A DNA stretch of 64,000 nt from Kerstersia similis (GCF_965139615.1 NZ_CBCSIQ010000020.1:1-64000); one strand, 5' to 3'; counted from the first letter of the stretch, positions 34,083 to 43,503 are shown. Notes: a model not told the origin generated them from the letters alone. Numbers and translations are program-made.

Positions 34083-34204
34083 ACACACCCTGCCCCCACC
34101 AAGCCCCCCTCATCAAGCCAACCTCCTTCATCAGGCCGCCCCGAACTGCGCCCACCGTTCACACAGCAACCCGTAGCATTGAACCTGCAAGCCTGGCTGC
34201 CAGC

Positions 34205-34232
34205 GCCGAGGCCTGTCTGGGGCAGCAGGCAG
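34205..34232 (+). repeat. 28-bp perfect inverted repeat, left arm
   Basis: The stretch starting GCCGAGGCCTGTCTGGGGCA is the exact reverse complement of 34397-34424. The arms are 164 bp apart and enclose the palindromic element 34259-34349. Part of the complex repeat between the convergent fliR and aer-type genes. Confidence 0.9.
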
Positions 34233-34258
34233 TGGAGCGTGCCGTGCTAGGTGGTGTC

Positions 34259-34349
34259 AGCGGGGAGGCAAGGGCGCACATGTTTGAGCGAGACGCTTGC
34301 GGACAGTCCGGGGGACTGTCCGCCTCGCGAGTTGTGCGCCCGCCCCGCT
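34259..34349. repeat. Nested palindromic element with 10-bp hairpin
   Basis: Three nested inverted arms: AGCGGGG (34259-34265) with CCCCGCT (34343-34349), GGGCGCACA (34272-34280) with TGTGCGCCC (34333-34341), and a perfect 10-bp stem CGGACAGTCC/GGACTGTCCG (34300-34322) with loop GGG. It may act as a bidirectional transcription stop between convergent operons, although there is no T-run, or be a REP-like dispersed element. Confidence 0.8.
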
Positions 34350-34370
34350 GGCGCCGCCTGGCACGGGGAG

Positions 34371-34473
34371 TTCCGGCGCAGCCGGAACCACGCGATCTGC
34401 CTGCTGCCCCAGACAGGCCTCGGCGCGACTTAGCACCTCACCCTGCCGCCGATGCTCCAAGGCAATCAACGCT
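34371..34473 (+). repeat. 103-bp direct repeat, copy A
   Basis: Aligned without gaps to 34501-34603, 88 of 103 positions agree by my count; the copies repeat with a period of 130 bp. Copy A contains the right arm (34397-34424) of the 28-bp inverted repeat. No frame in it looks like protein. Confidence 0.85.
34397..34424 (-). repeat. 28-bp perfect inverted repeat, right arm
   Basis: Exact reverse complement of 34205-34232. A degenerate third version of the sequence lies in copy B of the direct repeat, near 34528-34554. Confidence 0.9.
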
Positions 34474-34500
34474 ATTCCGCAGACACAGACTGGCAGGCAG

Positions 34501-34603
34501 CTCCGGCGCAGCCGAAACCACGCAACCGGCCTGCCGCCTCAGACAGGCCTAGGCGCAACTTAGCACCTCACCCTTATGCCGGTGCTCCAAGAAAATCAAC
34601 GCT
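34501..34603 (+). repeat. 103-bp direct repeat, copy B (overlaps the aer-type 3' end)
   Basis: Second copy of the 103-bp unit. Its last eight bases include the stop codon and final codon of the aer-type gene, so copy A looks like a duplicate of the DNA just beyond that gene's 3' end. Confidence 0.85.
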
Positions 34604-36200
34604 GCCCCGCCGGCGCCAACCGGAACACATGCTGCGCCACCCGCAAACCATCCACCCGCTCCATCAACGTCTGCATCGCCTCGGCCAAACTCTCCACCAG
34701 CGCCGAATTCTGCTGCGTCTGCCCGTCGATCTGATTCATCGCCAGACTCACCTGCTCCACACCGATATGCTGCTCATTGGACGCCAGGGAAATCTCGCTC
34801 ATCGTCTGATCCACCCTCTCGATGGCGGCCATCACCTGCTCCACCATAGACCCTGCCGCCTTCACCTTGCCCGCGCCGGCATCCACCCGCCCGGTGGACT
34901 CCTGGATCAAATCCCGCACCTCGCGGGCGGCGTCCGCGCTCTTCTGTGCCAAAGAACGCACCTCCCCGGCCACCACCGCGAACCCCTTGCCCGCCTCCCC
35001 GGCCCTGGCGGCCTCCACGGCCGCATTCAGCGCAAGAATATTGGTCTGGAAAGCGATCCCGTCGATCAAACGGATAATCTCCGAAATCTTGGTCGAACCC
35101 GCCTCGATCTCCTTCATCGTCGCCGCCACATCGCTCACACTGGTACCGGCCTGGCCGGCCAGCTGACGGCAATCATGCGTCCACTGCGACACCTGCTTCA
35201 CATTATCGACGTTATGCTTCACCGTCGCGCTCAACTCATCCACACTGGTTGCCGTCATCTCCAGCGAAGCTGCGGACTCCTCTGTACGATGCTGCAAATC
35301 CTTATTGGCGGAACGAATCGTCTCCAGCACCGTCACCACCCCACGGGTATTGCTGCGCATATCCAGCGCCACGCTCGTCATCCCGCAACGCGTCATCTCC
35401 AGGGCAAAAGCCAAACGCCCCACCGGATCATCATCGTGATACTGCAGCGCCGTCCCCAAATCCCCTGCGGCCAGACGGAACGCCCGATCCACCACATCCT
35501 CGATCGCCCGGCCCGTCTTGACCGTCACCCGCCAGCCATACAGAAAAATCAGCAACGACGCCAACAACGCACCGCCCAACAACCACTCCGTCCCGAACTC
35601 GGCCCCCTCCGCCGAACGCAAATGCCACACGGAAGTCAAGGCTGCCAGCAACACCATCATTGACGAAAAAAAGGCGAAACGCAGCATACTCGGCGCCAGC
35701 CAAGGCTTGCCCAGCTTGCGCAAGCCGCCCGCCAGACCGCGCCACCCCGTCGCCACAATCCGGCCACGCGCCAAACGCGCCGCCACCCGCTGACCGGCGC
35801 GCCAGCGTGCGTAATACTGCCTGGCACGAGCCACATGCTGCTCGCTGGGCTTCACGCGCACAGAAGAAAAAGCCACCACCTTGCCGGCTTCGCGCACCGG
35901 CGTCACATTGGCCAGCACCCAATAAAAACCGCCATCCTTGCGCCGGTTCTTCACCACACCCAGCCAGGAATTGCCGCTCTCCAGCGTCTGCCACAAATCC
36001 GCGAAAGCCTCTGGCGGCATATCCGGATGACGGACAATATTGTGCGGCTGCCCCATCAACTCATCGCGGGTAAAACCGCTCGCAATCACAAACGCCTCAT
36101 TGGCGTAAGTAATACGGCCTTCCAGATCCGTACGCGAAATCAGATAATCCGACTCGCTCAGATGGTACTCATGGTCATTGACCGGTTGATTGTTTCGCAT
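34596..36200 (-). CDS. aer: Aer-type PAS-domain chemoreceptor (aerotaxis)
   Basis: 534 residues. An N-terminal PAS domain (about 12-115: SRTDLEGRITYANEAF, then NIVRHPDMPPEAFADLW and NRRKDGGFYWVLANVTPV) matches the FAD-binding PAS of Aer. Two membrane segments (about 173-193 and 206-223) with a very short loop, a HAMP-like region and a full signalling domain follow, with hairpin tip IDGIAFQTNILALNAAVEAARAGEAGKGFAVVAGEVR. Aer senses redox/energy state and signals through CheW and CheA. GAGAGA precedes the ATG. No C-terminal CheR-docking pentapeptide, as usual for Aer. Confidence 0.93.
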   Translation of the reverse strand: MRNNQPVNDHEYHLSESDYLISRTDLEGRITYANEAFVIASGFTRDELMGQPHNIVRHPDMPPEAFADLWQTLESGNSWLGVVKNRRKDGGFYWVLANVTPVREAGKVVAFSSVRVKPSEQHVARARQYYARWRAGQRVAARLARGRIVATGWRGLAGGLRKLGKPWLAPSMLRFAFFSSMMVLLAALTSVWHLRSAEGAEFGTEWLLGGALLASLLIFLYGWRVTVKTGRAIEDVVDRAFRLAAGDLGTALQYHDDDPVGRLAFALEMTRCGMTSVALDMRSNTRGVVTVLETIRSANKDLQHRTEESAASLEMTATSVDELSATVKHNVDNVKQVSQWTHDCRQLAGQAGTSVSDVAATMKEIEAGSTKISEIIRLIDGIAFQTNILALNAAVEAARAGEAGKGFAVVAGEVRSLAQKSADAAREVRDLIQESTGRVDAGAGKVKAAGSMVEQVMAAIERVDQTMSEISLASNEQHIGVEQVSLAMNQIDGQTQQNSALVESLAEAMQTLMERVDGLRVAQHVFRLAPAGQR

Positions 36201-36321
36201 GCGGTCTCTCGCAATTCGTGGCTGGCATCATGCTGGCGCGGCCGGCTTCCCTATGGAAGCACAACCCTGCCAGGCCTCGTCGTGAACATCCCGGCCGGCA
36301 AACCGTGGCCCGGGCAAAGGC

Positions 36322-38133
36322 TTAAAAAGACTCCCAATCGTCCTCGTCCCCCGCGCGCGCGGCACGGGCCGAGGCCGGAGACGAAACCGCCACCGGCTCC
36401 CGCCGCCCGGCCACGGCCGGCTTGGCGACCTTGCGGGCAGAGGCTGACGTTGCAGAGGCGGACGAAGCCGCAGCACTTGCGCCTGAGCGGGTCGCTGCCG
36501 CCAGACGGGCCGACGCTTGCGCCGCACCGCCAGACGCAACCGCGTGGCTCCCCGAGGACCCCGCCGCCGTCCGGGCACGGCTGACCCCACCCGAAGACAC
36601 CTTGAACGCCGACACCGCCTGCGCCAGACTGGAGGCCTGATCCTCCAGCGACCCGGCAGCCGCCGCCGCCTGCTCGACCAGGGCGGCATTCTGCTGCGTC
36701 ACCTGATCCATCTGCGCCACGGCACGATTGATCTGATCTATACCCAGCGACTGCTCCTGCGAGGCCGAAGAAATCTCACCCATGATGTCCGCCACACGCT
36801 GCACCGACTCCATGATCTCGCGCATCGTATCGCCCGCACGGCCCACCTGATCGGAACCGGCCTTGACCTTGTTGACCGAATCGTCGATCAACTGCTTGAT
36901 CTCCTTGGCGGCCTGGGCACTGCGTTGCGCCAGCGTACGCACCTCGCTGGCCACGACGGAAAACCCCTTGCCCTGATCGCCGGCGCGCGAGGCTTCCACT
37001 GCGGCATTCAAGGCCAGGATATTGGTCTGGAAAGCAATGCCATCAATCACATTGACGATTTCCGCAATCTTGGTCGAACTGCTGGAAATTTCAGTCATCG
37101 TGGCCACCACTTCGGACACGGCCTCGCCCCCGCGCCGCGCCACCTCCATGCTGCCGGCAGCCAGATGATCCGCCTGGCGGGCGTTATCCGCATTCTGCTG
37201 AACCGTAGAAGCCAGTTGCTCCATGCTAGCGGCAGTCTCCTGCAAAGAAGCGGCCTGCTGCTCGGTGCGGCTGCTCAGATCCGCATTGCCCTGGGCGATC
37301 TCCTTGCTGCCATGGAAAATTTCCTCCACCCCACGGCGCACCTGCAGCACCATTTGTGACAAGTTTTCCTGCATCTTGCGCAGCCCGGTCATCAGCCTGC
37401 CAATCTCATTGCCTTCACGGACATCCAGCCGCGACGTCAGATCGCCCTGCGCCACCCGATCCAGCAATTGCGCCGCCTCATCCAAAGGCCGCAACACACG
37501 GCGGCGCAACACCAGCCACGCAGTCACGGAAATCAGCAAGGCCAGCGCCATCAGCGCCAGCACCACCACCTGCGCCCAGCGCTCGCGCTGCGAATCCTGC
37601 TCCTGCATCACCGCAATCTGCGCCTGCGCGTGATCGGTAAAAGCCCGCAGCAAAGCGCCGCCCTTTGCCAGCAAAGCCTCCAGGTCCGCCTGGGCCACTG
37701 GCAGCGCCCCCGCCTCATGGGGCAAAAAGGCCTGGGCGCGTTGCCGCATCAAGGCATTGTGGCGGGCCAGAACCTCTCCCAACTCCGCACCGGTCTCCGT
37801 CACCGGCGCATAGCCGGCAAAGCGTGCATAGTGCTGCTCCGCGCGGCTCAAGGCAGCCTCTGCCTGCCCGACCGCCTGCACGATGTCCTGCTGCGTCCCG
37901 TCCTCGCTTTCAATCCGCCGGGCACGCTCCATCCAGTAATGGCTATCGCTGACGGCCAGTGCCACTTCCTTGAGCGGCAGCACCTGCTTCACGGACAGAC
38001 CATACAGCGTCTCAAAGGCCTGGCTGGACACCCGCATCCCGTTCCACCCCAGCGCCAGCGCCACCAGCAGCAAGCCCATGAACAGGCTCAGCACCAGCAT
38101 CATATTGATTTTTATGGATGTATTCCGAAACAT
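36322..38133 (-). CDS. Methyl-accepting chemotaxis protein (Tar/Tsr type) with CheR-docking tail
   Basis: 603 residues. TM1 about 10-30, a periplasmic four-helix-type sensor domain of about 160 residues, TM2 (VVVLALMALALLISVTAWLVL), a HAMP domain (LRPLDEAAQLLDRVAQGDLTSRL) and a signalling domain with the conserved tip IDGIAFQTNILALNAAVEASRAGDQGKGFSVVASEVR. An Ala/Ser-rich linker of about 90 residues leads to the C-terminal DDWESF, matching the WxxF-type CheR/CheB tether pentapeptide. The ATG at 38133 was chosen over an upstream TTG (38142). It begins 38 bp after flgL and is probably co-transcribed with flgKL from the sigma-28 promoter. Ligand unknown. Confidence 0.93.
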   Translation of the reverse strand: MFRNTSIKINMMLVLSLFMGLLLVALALGWNGMRVSSQAFETLYGLSVKQVLPLKEVALAVSDSHYWMERARRIESEDGTQQDIVQAVGQAEAALSRAEQHYARFAGYAPVTETGAELGEVLARHNALMRQRAQAFLPHEAGALPVAQADLEALLAKGGALLRAFTDHAQAQIAVMQEQDSQRERWAQVVVLALMALALLISVTAWLVLRRRVLRPLDEAAQLLDRVAQGDLTSRLDVREGNEIGRLMTGLRKMQENLSQMVLQVRRGVEEIFHGSKEIAQGNADLSSRTEQQAASLQETAASMEQLASTVQQNADNARQADHLAAGSMEVARRGGEAVSEVVATMTEISSSSTKIAEIVNVIDGIAFQTNILALNAAVEASRAGDQGKGFSVVASEVRTLAQRSAQAAKEIKQLIDDSVNKVKAGSDQVGRAGDTMREIMESVQRVADIMGEISSASQEQSLGIDQINRAVAQMDQVTQQNAALVEQAAAAAGSLEDQASSLAQAVSAFKVSSGGVSRARTAAGSSGSHAVASGGAAQASARLAAATRSGASAAASSASATSASARKVAKPAVAGRREPVAVSSPASARAARAGDEDDWESF

Positions 38134-38171
38134 GCTTATCAACCCTTTATCCCAGCCGTATCGCGCGCGGC

Positions 38172-39413
38172 CTAGTTATTGCCGTTGAACAGACCCAGAC
38201 TCTGAATGCGCTGGAAGGCCAGCATCGAGGCTTCCAGCGCATTCTTGTAATAGACCTGCTGGCTATACGCCGCGAACTCGTCCAGGCCAACCAGGTTATC
38301 GAGCTGCTTGGCATAGCTGAGGCCACGCGCCGTCCCGACGGTATCCAGCGCCGACAGTTCATTCATGCGCGCGCCCATCGAAGCCTGCACCGTCAGCACG
38401 TTGTCATACACGCTGGACAACTTGCGCTGCGCCTCGCCCACCACGTTCTGAAACCGGGCAACCGACGCCGGATCGGCCTTATCCAAAGACTCCAGGGCTT
38501 CGATGGTGCGCCGCAAAGTGGAAAACACATCCATATCGGCCTGTGCCATCGGTTCCAGCGTGAAGCTGTCACCCGCCGCCGGCTCCCCCTGAAACGCCAG
38601 GCTCACGCCCCCCAACGACAGATTGAGCCCCGCTTGCGGGTCATACGCACCGCTTTCCAACACGGTTTGCGTGGCGTCCGTCACCACATAGCGGACGCCG
38701 CCCGCCACTGCCGGATCCGTTTCAAAAGCAATATTGAGCGTCTTGCCCACATGCTCGCCGCCCTGGCCGGTTACCGCTGGCGAACTGAAGGTCGCGCTGC
38801 CCTGATTGCCTGCCGCCGCCGACGCCACATAGGATTTGTCCCCCGGATTGGCACGGGCGAAAACATCCAGCGCAGAATCGGCCGTCGGTATCTGGCGGGT
38901 CTGGTCCACCTGGATCAGACGCCGCCCGGCATCCCCCTGGTAGGCGCTGCTGACCCAGCCTTCGCTATCGGTCTGGAACGGAGCGACATCCCCGCGATGA
39001 CCGGAAAACATATACACGCCATTGCCGTCCCGGGCATTGGCCTGGTTCAGCAGGCGGTCATAGGATTCCTTGAGCACCTTGGCCAGCGCCCGTTGGTCCG
39101 TCTCCGAATAAATGCCATTACCGACTTCAACCAGCCGGGTCGTCACATCCTGCAAGGTATTCACTGTGGCATCCAGCATCTGGCTGGTTTCACCCAGGTT
39201 GTGCTTGGCCACTTGCCGGTTGGCCGTGAACCGCTCGTTCAGCGCCAGATTCTGGCTGGTACGCACCGCCTGCGAGGCGGCCAGCGGATCATCGCCGGGC
39301 CGCACGACACGAAGGCCGGTGGAAATCTGCTCGTACAGCTGCACCTGTTGCGCTTCCTTGCGCGAGAACTGGCTGACGGCGATCTGGTACATCAAAGACG
39401 AACTGATACGCAT
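38172..39413 (-). CDS. flgL: Flagellar hook-filament junction protein FlgL (HAP3)
   Basis: 413 residues. Flagellin-like N-terminus (MRISSSLMYQIAVSQFSRKEAQQVQLYEQISTGLRVVRPGDDPLAASQAV) and C-terminus (LDNLVGLDEFAAYSQQVYYKNALEASMLAFQRIQSLGLF) with a variable middle. It joins hook cap HAP1 to filament. 30 bp after flgK. Confidence 0.96.
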   Translation of the reverse strand: MRISSSLMYQIAVSQFSRKEAQQVQLYEQISTGLRVVRPGDDPLAASQAVRTSQNLALNERFTANRQVAKHNLGETSQMLDATVNTLQDVTTRLVEVGNGIYSETDQRALAKVLKESYDRLLNQANARDGNGVYMFSGHRGDVAPFQTDSEGWVSSAYQGDAGRRLIQVDQTRQIPTADSALDVFARANPGDKSYVASAAAGNQGSATFSSPAVTGQGGEHVGKTLNIAFETDPAVAGGVRYVVTDATQTVLESGAYDPQAGLNLSLGGVSLAFQGEPAAGDSFTLEPMAQADMDVFSTLRRTIEALESLDKADPASVARFQNVVGEAQRKLSSVYDNVLTVQASMGARMNELSALDTVGTARGLSYAKQLDNLVGLDEFAAYSQQVYYKNALEASMLAFQRIQSLGLFNGNN

Positions 39414-39443
39414 GGTTTGATCCTGTCGTTGCGGCGCCAGCCG

Positions 39444-41129
39444 TTACTTGATGGACAGCAAGGTGTCGAACATCTGGCTGGCAACGTCGATCAGGCGAGC
39501 GGACGCCTGATACTGTTCGGCGTATTGCATCAAGGCCACCTGCTCTTCGCGCAGGCTGACGCCTGACACCGCTTGCTGCGCCGTCAGCCGCTGCGTGACG
39601 AGGTTGTCCTGCGCCTTGCTGGCGGTGGTCACTTCCCCGGTCTTGACGCCTACCTTGTTCACGATCTGCAGATAGGTGTCGCTGATGCTGAGCGAACCCT
39701 GGCCCATGACCTTGTCGGTTTGCAGCTGGGCCAGCTTCAGCGCGTTGGCGTTATTGCTGCTGCCGCCACTGGCGTCGGCCGCAGCGATCTGCGCGGGGTT
39801 GTCCACGGCCACCGCCAGACTGGCCGCGGCATTCATGGTCGGTTGCAGCAGCCAGCTGTCGCCGTGCGCCACCGCCCCGGGCTGTGTGGCATCGGGCAAG
39901 GCCACGCTCAGGCCGTCCAGCTCGATAGTGCCGGCATCGCCATCAAAAGAGCGTGTCACGCCGTCGGCCAGACGTTGCACTTCATACTTGCCGCTGGCCG
40001 CGTGATAGCTGATGCGGTAATCGCTGGCGTGCAAGGCCTGGATGTCCTTGACTGCCGCGCTGACCCCGGCATTGCCGCCAGCGCTGGCGCTGCCCTGATT
40101 CCCCACGCTGGCGTGCGTGACAGGATCCGCGATGCGGAAGAAATCTCCCCCGGCCTGGCCGTTCAGATCCACCCCCTGACGGTGCTGCGCATTGAATGCC
40201 TGCGCCAGGCCGAGCGCCAAACGCCCCAGATCGTTCTGCACACTGTCCAGCGATTCGCGCCGGAAAGCCAGCAGGCCGCCCAGGCTGCCACCGCTCAAAC
40301 GGCTTTCGTCCAGTTCCACCAGCGTGCTGCCCCCACCCTCGACAGGCAGTGCATAGGCAATCACCGTGCGGCCCGGATCACTGGCCGAAGTCACGGCCTG
40401 CAAGGGATAGCTCTGATTGCCGGACAGCAATACCTGCCCGTTGCCCACCGTCAAATTGATGGATGAACCCTGCGCGATCACCCGCACGCCCACCAGCTGA
40501 TTCAGCTCCGAGACCAGCTGGTCCCGCTGATCAAGCAGGTCATTGGGCTCCTGGCCCGGCGCCGACGATGCCTTGGCCAGGGTAATCCGTTCATTCAGGC
40601 TGGCGATCCCATCCACATAGCTATTGATCTGTTCAACCGTTGTGCGTAACTGAATATTGATCTCGTCGCGCTGCCGGTTCAGCATTTCCTGGGTCTGGTT
40701 GATCTGCGTCACCAGACTGTTGGCCTGCCCGATCATTTCCTGGCGGGCAGCCGCATCGCCGGACTCAGACGCCACGGCCTGCACGCTGGAAAAGAAGGCT
40801 TTGAGCGCCGGGGAGATGCCGGTTTCGCTATTGCCGATGAGATTGTTGATCTGCCCGATTTCGTTCAGATAGCTGCCATAGGACGACTGTTCGGAACGGG
40901 CCGACACCAATTGATTGTGCAGATAGGAACTGTACTGACGCGTCACGCCATCCACGGCGACGCCGCGACCATAGAAACCGGCGCTGGTGGCGCTGCCGCC
41001 CACGGCGGACACCATGACCTGCTGGCGGTTGTAGCCTTGCGTATCGACGTTGTTGATATTGTGGCCGGTCGTATTCAAACGCGCCGTGGCAGCGTTGATA
41101 CCCGTCAGTCCCAGGTTGTACAGATTCAT
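39444..41129 (-). CDS. flgK: Flagellar hook-associated protein FlgK (HAP1)
   Basis: 561 residues. Conserved N-terminus (MNLYNLGLTGINAATARLNTTGHNINNVDTQGYNRQQ) and C-terminus (VSLREEQVALMQYAEQYQASARLIDVASQMFDTLLSIK). The frame is open 23 codons upstream but the family N-terminus fixes the start at 41129. A near-consensus sigma-28 promoter lies about 80 bp upstream, giving flgKL their own class III promoter apart from the flgB-J operon. Confidence 0.96.
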   Translation of the reverse strand: MNLYNLGLTGINAATARLNTTGHNINNVDTQGYNRQQVMVSAVGGSATSAGFYGRGVAVDGVTRQYSSYLHNQLVSARSEQSSYGSYLNEIGQINNLIGNSETGISPALKAFFSSVQAVASESGDAAARQEMIGQANSLVTQINQTQEMLNRQRDEINIQLRTTVEQINSYVDGIASLNERITLAKASSAPGQEPNDLLDQRDQLVSELNQLVGVRVIAQGSSINLTVGNGQVLLSGNQSYPLQAVTSASDPGRTVIAYALPVEGGGSTLVELDESRLSGGSLGGLLAFRRESLDSVQNDLGRLALGLAQAFNAQHRQGVDLNGQAGGDFFRIADPVTHASVGNQGSASAGGNAGVSAAVKDIQALHASDYRISYHAASGKYEVQRLADGVTRSFDGDAGTIELDGLSVALPDATQPGAVAHGDSWLLQPTMNAAASLAVAVDNPAQIAAADASGGSSNNANALKLAQLQTDKVMGQGSLSISDTYLQIVNKVGVKTGEVTTASKAQDNLVTQRLTAQQAVSGVSLREEQVALMQYAEQYQASARLIDVASQMFDTLLSIK

Positions 41130-41207
41130 GGTCAGGAGACTCTCAAAAGGGTTGCCGGGCGCCCCGCCGGCCTGCACGGTTCCGGGCGCTCCAGGCATTC
41201 CCAGGGA

Positions 41208-41234
41208 ATAACGGCAAAATGGCGCGGAAATTTA
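41208..41234 (-). promoter_or_regulatory. Sigma-28 (FliA) promoter of flgKL
   Basis: Read on the minus strand, TAAATTTC, an 11-base spacer and GCCGTTAT match the FliA consensus TAAAGTTT-N11-GCCGATAA at 13 of 16 positions with exact spacing. It lies between flgJ and flgK, about 80 bp before the flgK ATG. Confidence 0.88.
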
Positions 41235-41245
41235 GGGCGTCTGCG

Positions 41246-42277
41246 TCAACGCTCTAGCATGGCCATCACACTGATCAGTTTGTCGGCATATGCCGGGTCA
41301 GTGGCATAGCCGGCAGCCTGGATACGGCGTGCGGCTTCAGCCGGATCGGATGTCTGCAGCACGCTTTGGTAACGCTCGCTGCGCTGCAGCAGGCCGGCAT
41401 AATCGCGCAAGGCATCCTCATAAGAGGAGTACGCCCGGAAAGGCTGGCTCAGCTTGCGCGCCGTGCCTGCCTCGTACTCGGTCGTCATGGTTTCCACCAC
41501 ATCACCGCGCCAGCCCGAAGTCGCCTTGATGCCAAACAGGTTATGACTGGGGCTGCCATCCTCATGGCGGATTTCACGCCGCCCCCAGCCGGACTCCAGC
41601 GCGGCCTGCCCCAGGATCAACTGGGCCGGAATCCCGCTTTCCTGCGCCACCCGCTGCGCCATGGGCGCCAGTTTTTCGACAAAACGGGCCACGAAATCCG
41701 GCGCATGCGCGGCTGCGCGCAAGGCGGGCACCTGGCCAGCCCAAGCCTGCCCCGCCGCCATCCCGGCCCGCGCTCCGCGCCAGAATCCTTGTGCCCCCCC
41801 GCTATTTGCCGGCATGGCCGCCGATAGGCTGCCCGGCGTGGCGGCCAGCCCCGGCATCGCCACGCTGGCAGCTGCGCCCGCCACGCCCGCGGTTCCAGGC
41901 GCTTGCCCCGCACTGGCGGCAGACCCGGCCGCCGCCAGCGCATTGCCCGGCTGCCGGATCTGCCGCAGCAAGGCTTCCGCCAGCCCCAAGCCTGACTGGC
42001 TGCGCACCAGCTCAGAGGCCATCTGCTGATCGGCCAGCGACTGCATCATGCGCGTCTGTTCATTGTCGAACAGCCCTTCTGCGGGAGTCGCGTCACGCAT
42101 GCGCTGAATCATCATGTTGATGAACAAGGCCTCGAACTGCTGGGCAACCTCGCGCTGCGCGGCCTCGCCCTCAGGCGACTGCTGCACCCTGGCCCGCAGC
42201 CGATCCATTTCCCTCGTATCGAACACAAACCCCTGGGCCAGGGACACAGCAGGAGAACTGTTGGCAATCGTCATCAT
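41246..42277 (-). CDS. flgJ: Flagellar rod-capping protein/peptidoglycan hydrolase FlgJ
   Basis: 343 residues. N-terminal rod-binding domain (about 25-110: VAQQFEALFINMMIQRMRDAT, then QTRMMQSLADQQMASELVRSQSGLGLAEALLRQI), an Ala/Gly-rich linker, and a C-terminal glucosaminidase domain (about 185-340: ESGIPAQLILGQAALESGWGRRE with the catalytic-type Glu, then NLFGIKATSGWRG). It opens the cell wall for rod passage. Six bases separate it from flgI. Confidence 0.96.
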   Translation of the reverse strand: MMTIANSSPAVSLAQGFVFDTREMDRLRARVQQSPEGEAAQREVAQQFEALFINMMIQRMRDATPAEGLFDNEQTRMMQSLADQQMASELVRSQSGLGLAEALLRQIRQPGNALAAAGSAASAGQAPGTAGVAGAAASVAMPGLAATPGSLSAAMPANSGGAQGFWRGARAGMAAGQAWAGQVPALRAAAHAPDFVARFVEKLAPMAQRVAQESGIPAQLILGQAALESGWGRREIRHEDGSPSHNLFGIKATSGWRGDVVETMTTEYEAGTARKLSQPFRAYSSYEDALRDYAGLLQRSERYQSVLQTSDPAEAARRIQAAGYATDPAYADKLISVMAMLER

Positions 42278-42283
42278 CCAGCC

Positions 42284-43402
42284 TCAGATAATTTCCAGTT
42301 CCGCCCGCAACGCGCCGGCACGCTGCATGGCCTGCAGAATGGACAGCAGGTCTTGCGGCGTCGCGCCCAGGGCATTGAGCGCATTGACCACATCCTGCAG
42401 ATTGGCGCTGGTCTGCATGTACTTGAGCCCGCCACCATCTTGCAGCAGACGGATTTCCGTATTGGGCGCCACGACGGTCTGGCCGCCGGCAAAGGGGGCG
42501 TTGGGCTGGCTGACATCCAGGCTGCGATTGATCACCACGGAAATATTGCCATGCGCCACGGCAGACTCTTCAATGACCACCGTCCGGTTCATGACCACGG
42601 AACCCGTACGGGCATTGATGATGACCTTGGCCGCGACCGGTGCGCGCTCGATAGGCAGGTTCTCCAGGCGCGACAGGAACTGGCTGAGCGCCGCATCGGC
42701 AGCGGGCGCCGCCACCGCAATGACCCGGCCGTCCAGCGCCGTTGCCGTTCCCGGCCCGAAAGCGGCATTCACCACATCCACCACATTCTGCGCGGTGCCA
42801 AAGTCATTTTCTTTCAGTTCCAGGTGTACCTGCCCCTGGGTGGCGATCACGGTCGGCACGGCGCGCTCAACAATGGCGCCGTTGGTAATCATGCCGCTGT
42901 TGAGCTGATTGACCTGCACACTGCTGCCGCCTGCCGACGCACCCGCGCCGCCTATCAGCAAATTGCCCTGGGCAATGGCATACACCTGGCCATCCGCGCC
43001 TTTCAAGGGCGTCATCAACAAGGTACCGCCGCGCAGGCTTTTGGCATTGCCCATGGACGACACCACCACATCCAGATTCTGCCCGGGCCGGGAAAACGGC
43101 GGCAGCGTCGCCGTGACAATGACGGCCGCCACATTCTTCAACTGCATATTCGAGCCCGGCGGCACCGTAACCCCCAGCTGCGCCAGCATATTGGCGACAC
43201 TTTGCTGCGTGAACGGCGCCTGCCGCACCTGATCGCCACTGCCATCCAGCCCGACCACCACGCCATAGCCAATCAAGGGGTTGTCGCGCACGCCCTGAAC
43301 GCTGGAAACGTCCTTGATGCGCTGGGTCGCCGCCTGTGCGGACGCCAACAGGCCCAGGCACAGCAAGGCCGGGCCGAAGATCAGGGAAACATGACGCATC
43401 AT
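42284..43402 (-). CDS. flgI: Flagellar P-ring protein FlgI
   Basis: 372 residues with a signal peptide (MMRHVSLIFGPALLCLGLLASAQA) and the family pattern RIKDVSSVQGVRDNPLIGYGVVVGLDGSGDQ, MLAQLGVTVPPGSNMQLKNVAAVIVTA and RTGSVVMNR. It forms the periplasmic P-ring with FlgA as chaperone. The signal peptide fixes the start at 43402; the open frame extends 35 codons further. Confidence 0.96.
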   Translation of the reverse strand: MMRHVSLIFGPALLCLGLLASAQAATQRIKDVSSVQGVRDNPLIGYGVVVGLDGSGDQVRQAPFTQQSVANMLAQLGVTVPPGSNMQLKNVAAVIVTATLPPFSRPGQNLDVVVSSMGNAKSLRGGTLLMTPLKGADGQVYAIAQGNLLIGGAGASAGGSSVQVNQLNSGMITNGAIVERAVPTVIATQGQVHLELKENDFGTAQNVVDVVNAAFGPGTATALDGRVIAVAAPAADAALSQFLSRLENLPIERAPVAAKVIINARTGSVVMNRTVVIEESAVAHGNISVVINRSLDVSQPNAPFAGGQTVVAPNTEIRLLQDGGGLKYMQTSANLQDVVNALNALGATPQDLLSILQAMQRAGALRAELEII

Positions 43403-43503
43403 GGCATCTACTCTCGTGAAAAATATCTCGCCCCCGGCGCAGCGAAGACTGTCCGGCCGACCTGCAACAGCCGCAGCGCGGATAACCTCGCCCGGCAGCA
43501 TGG

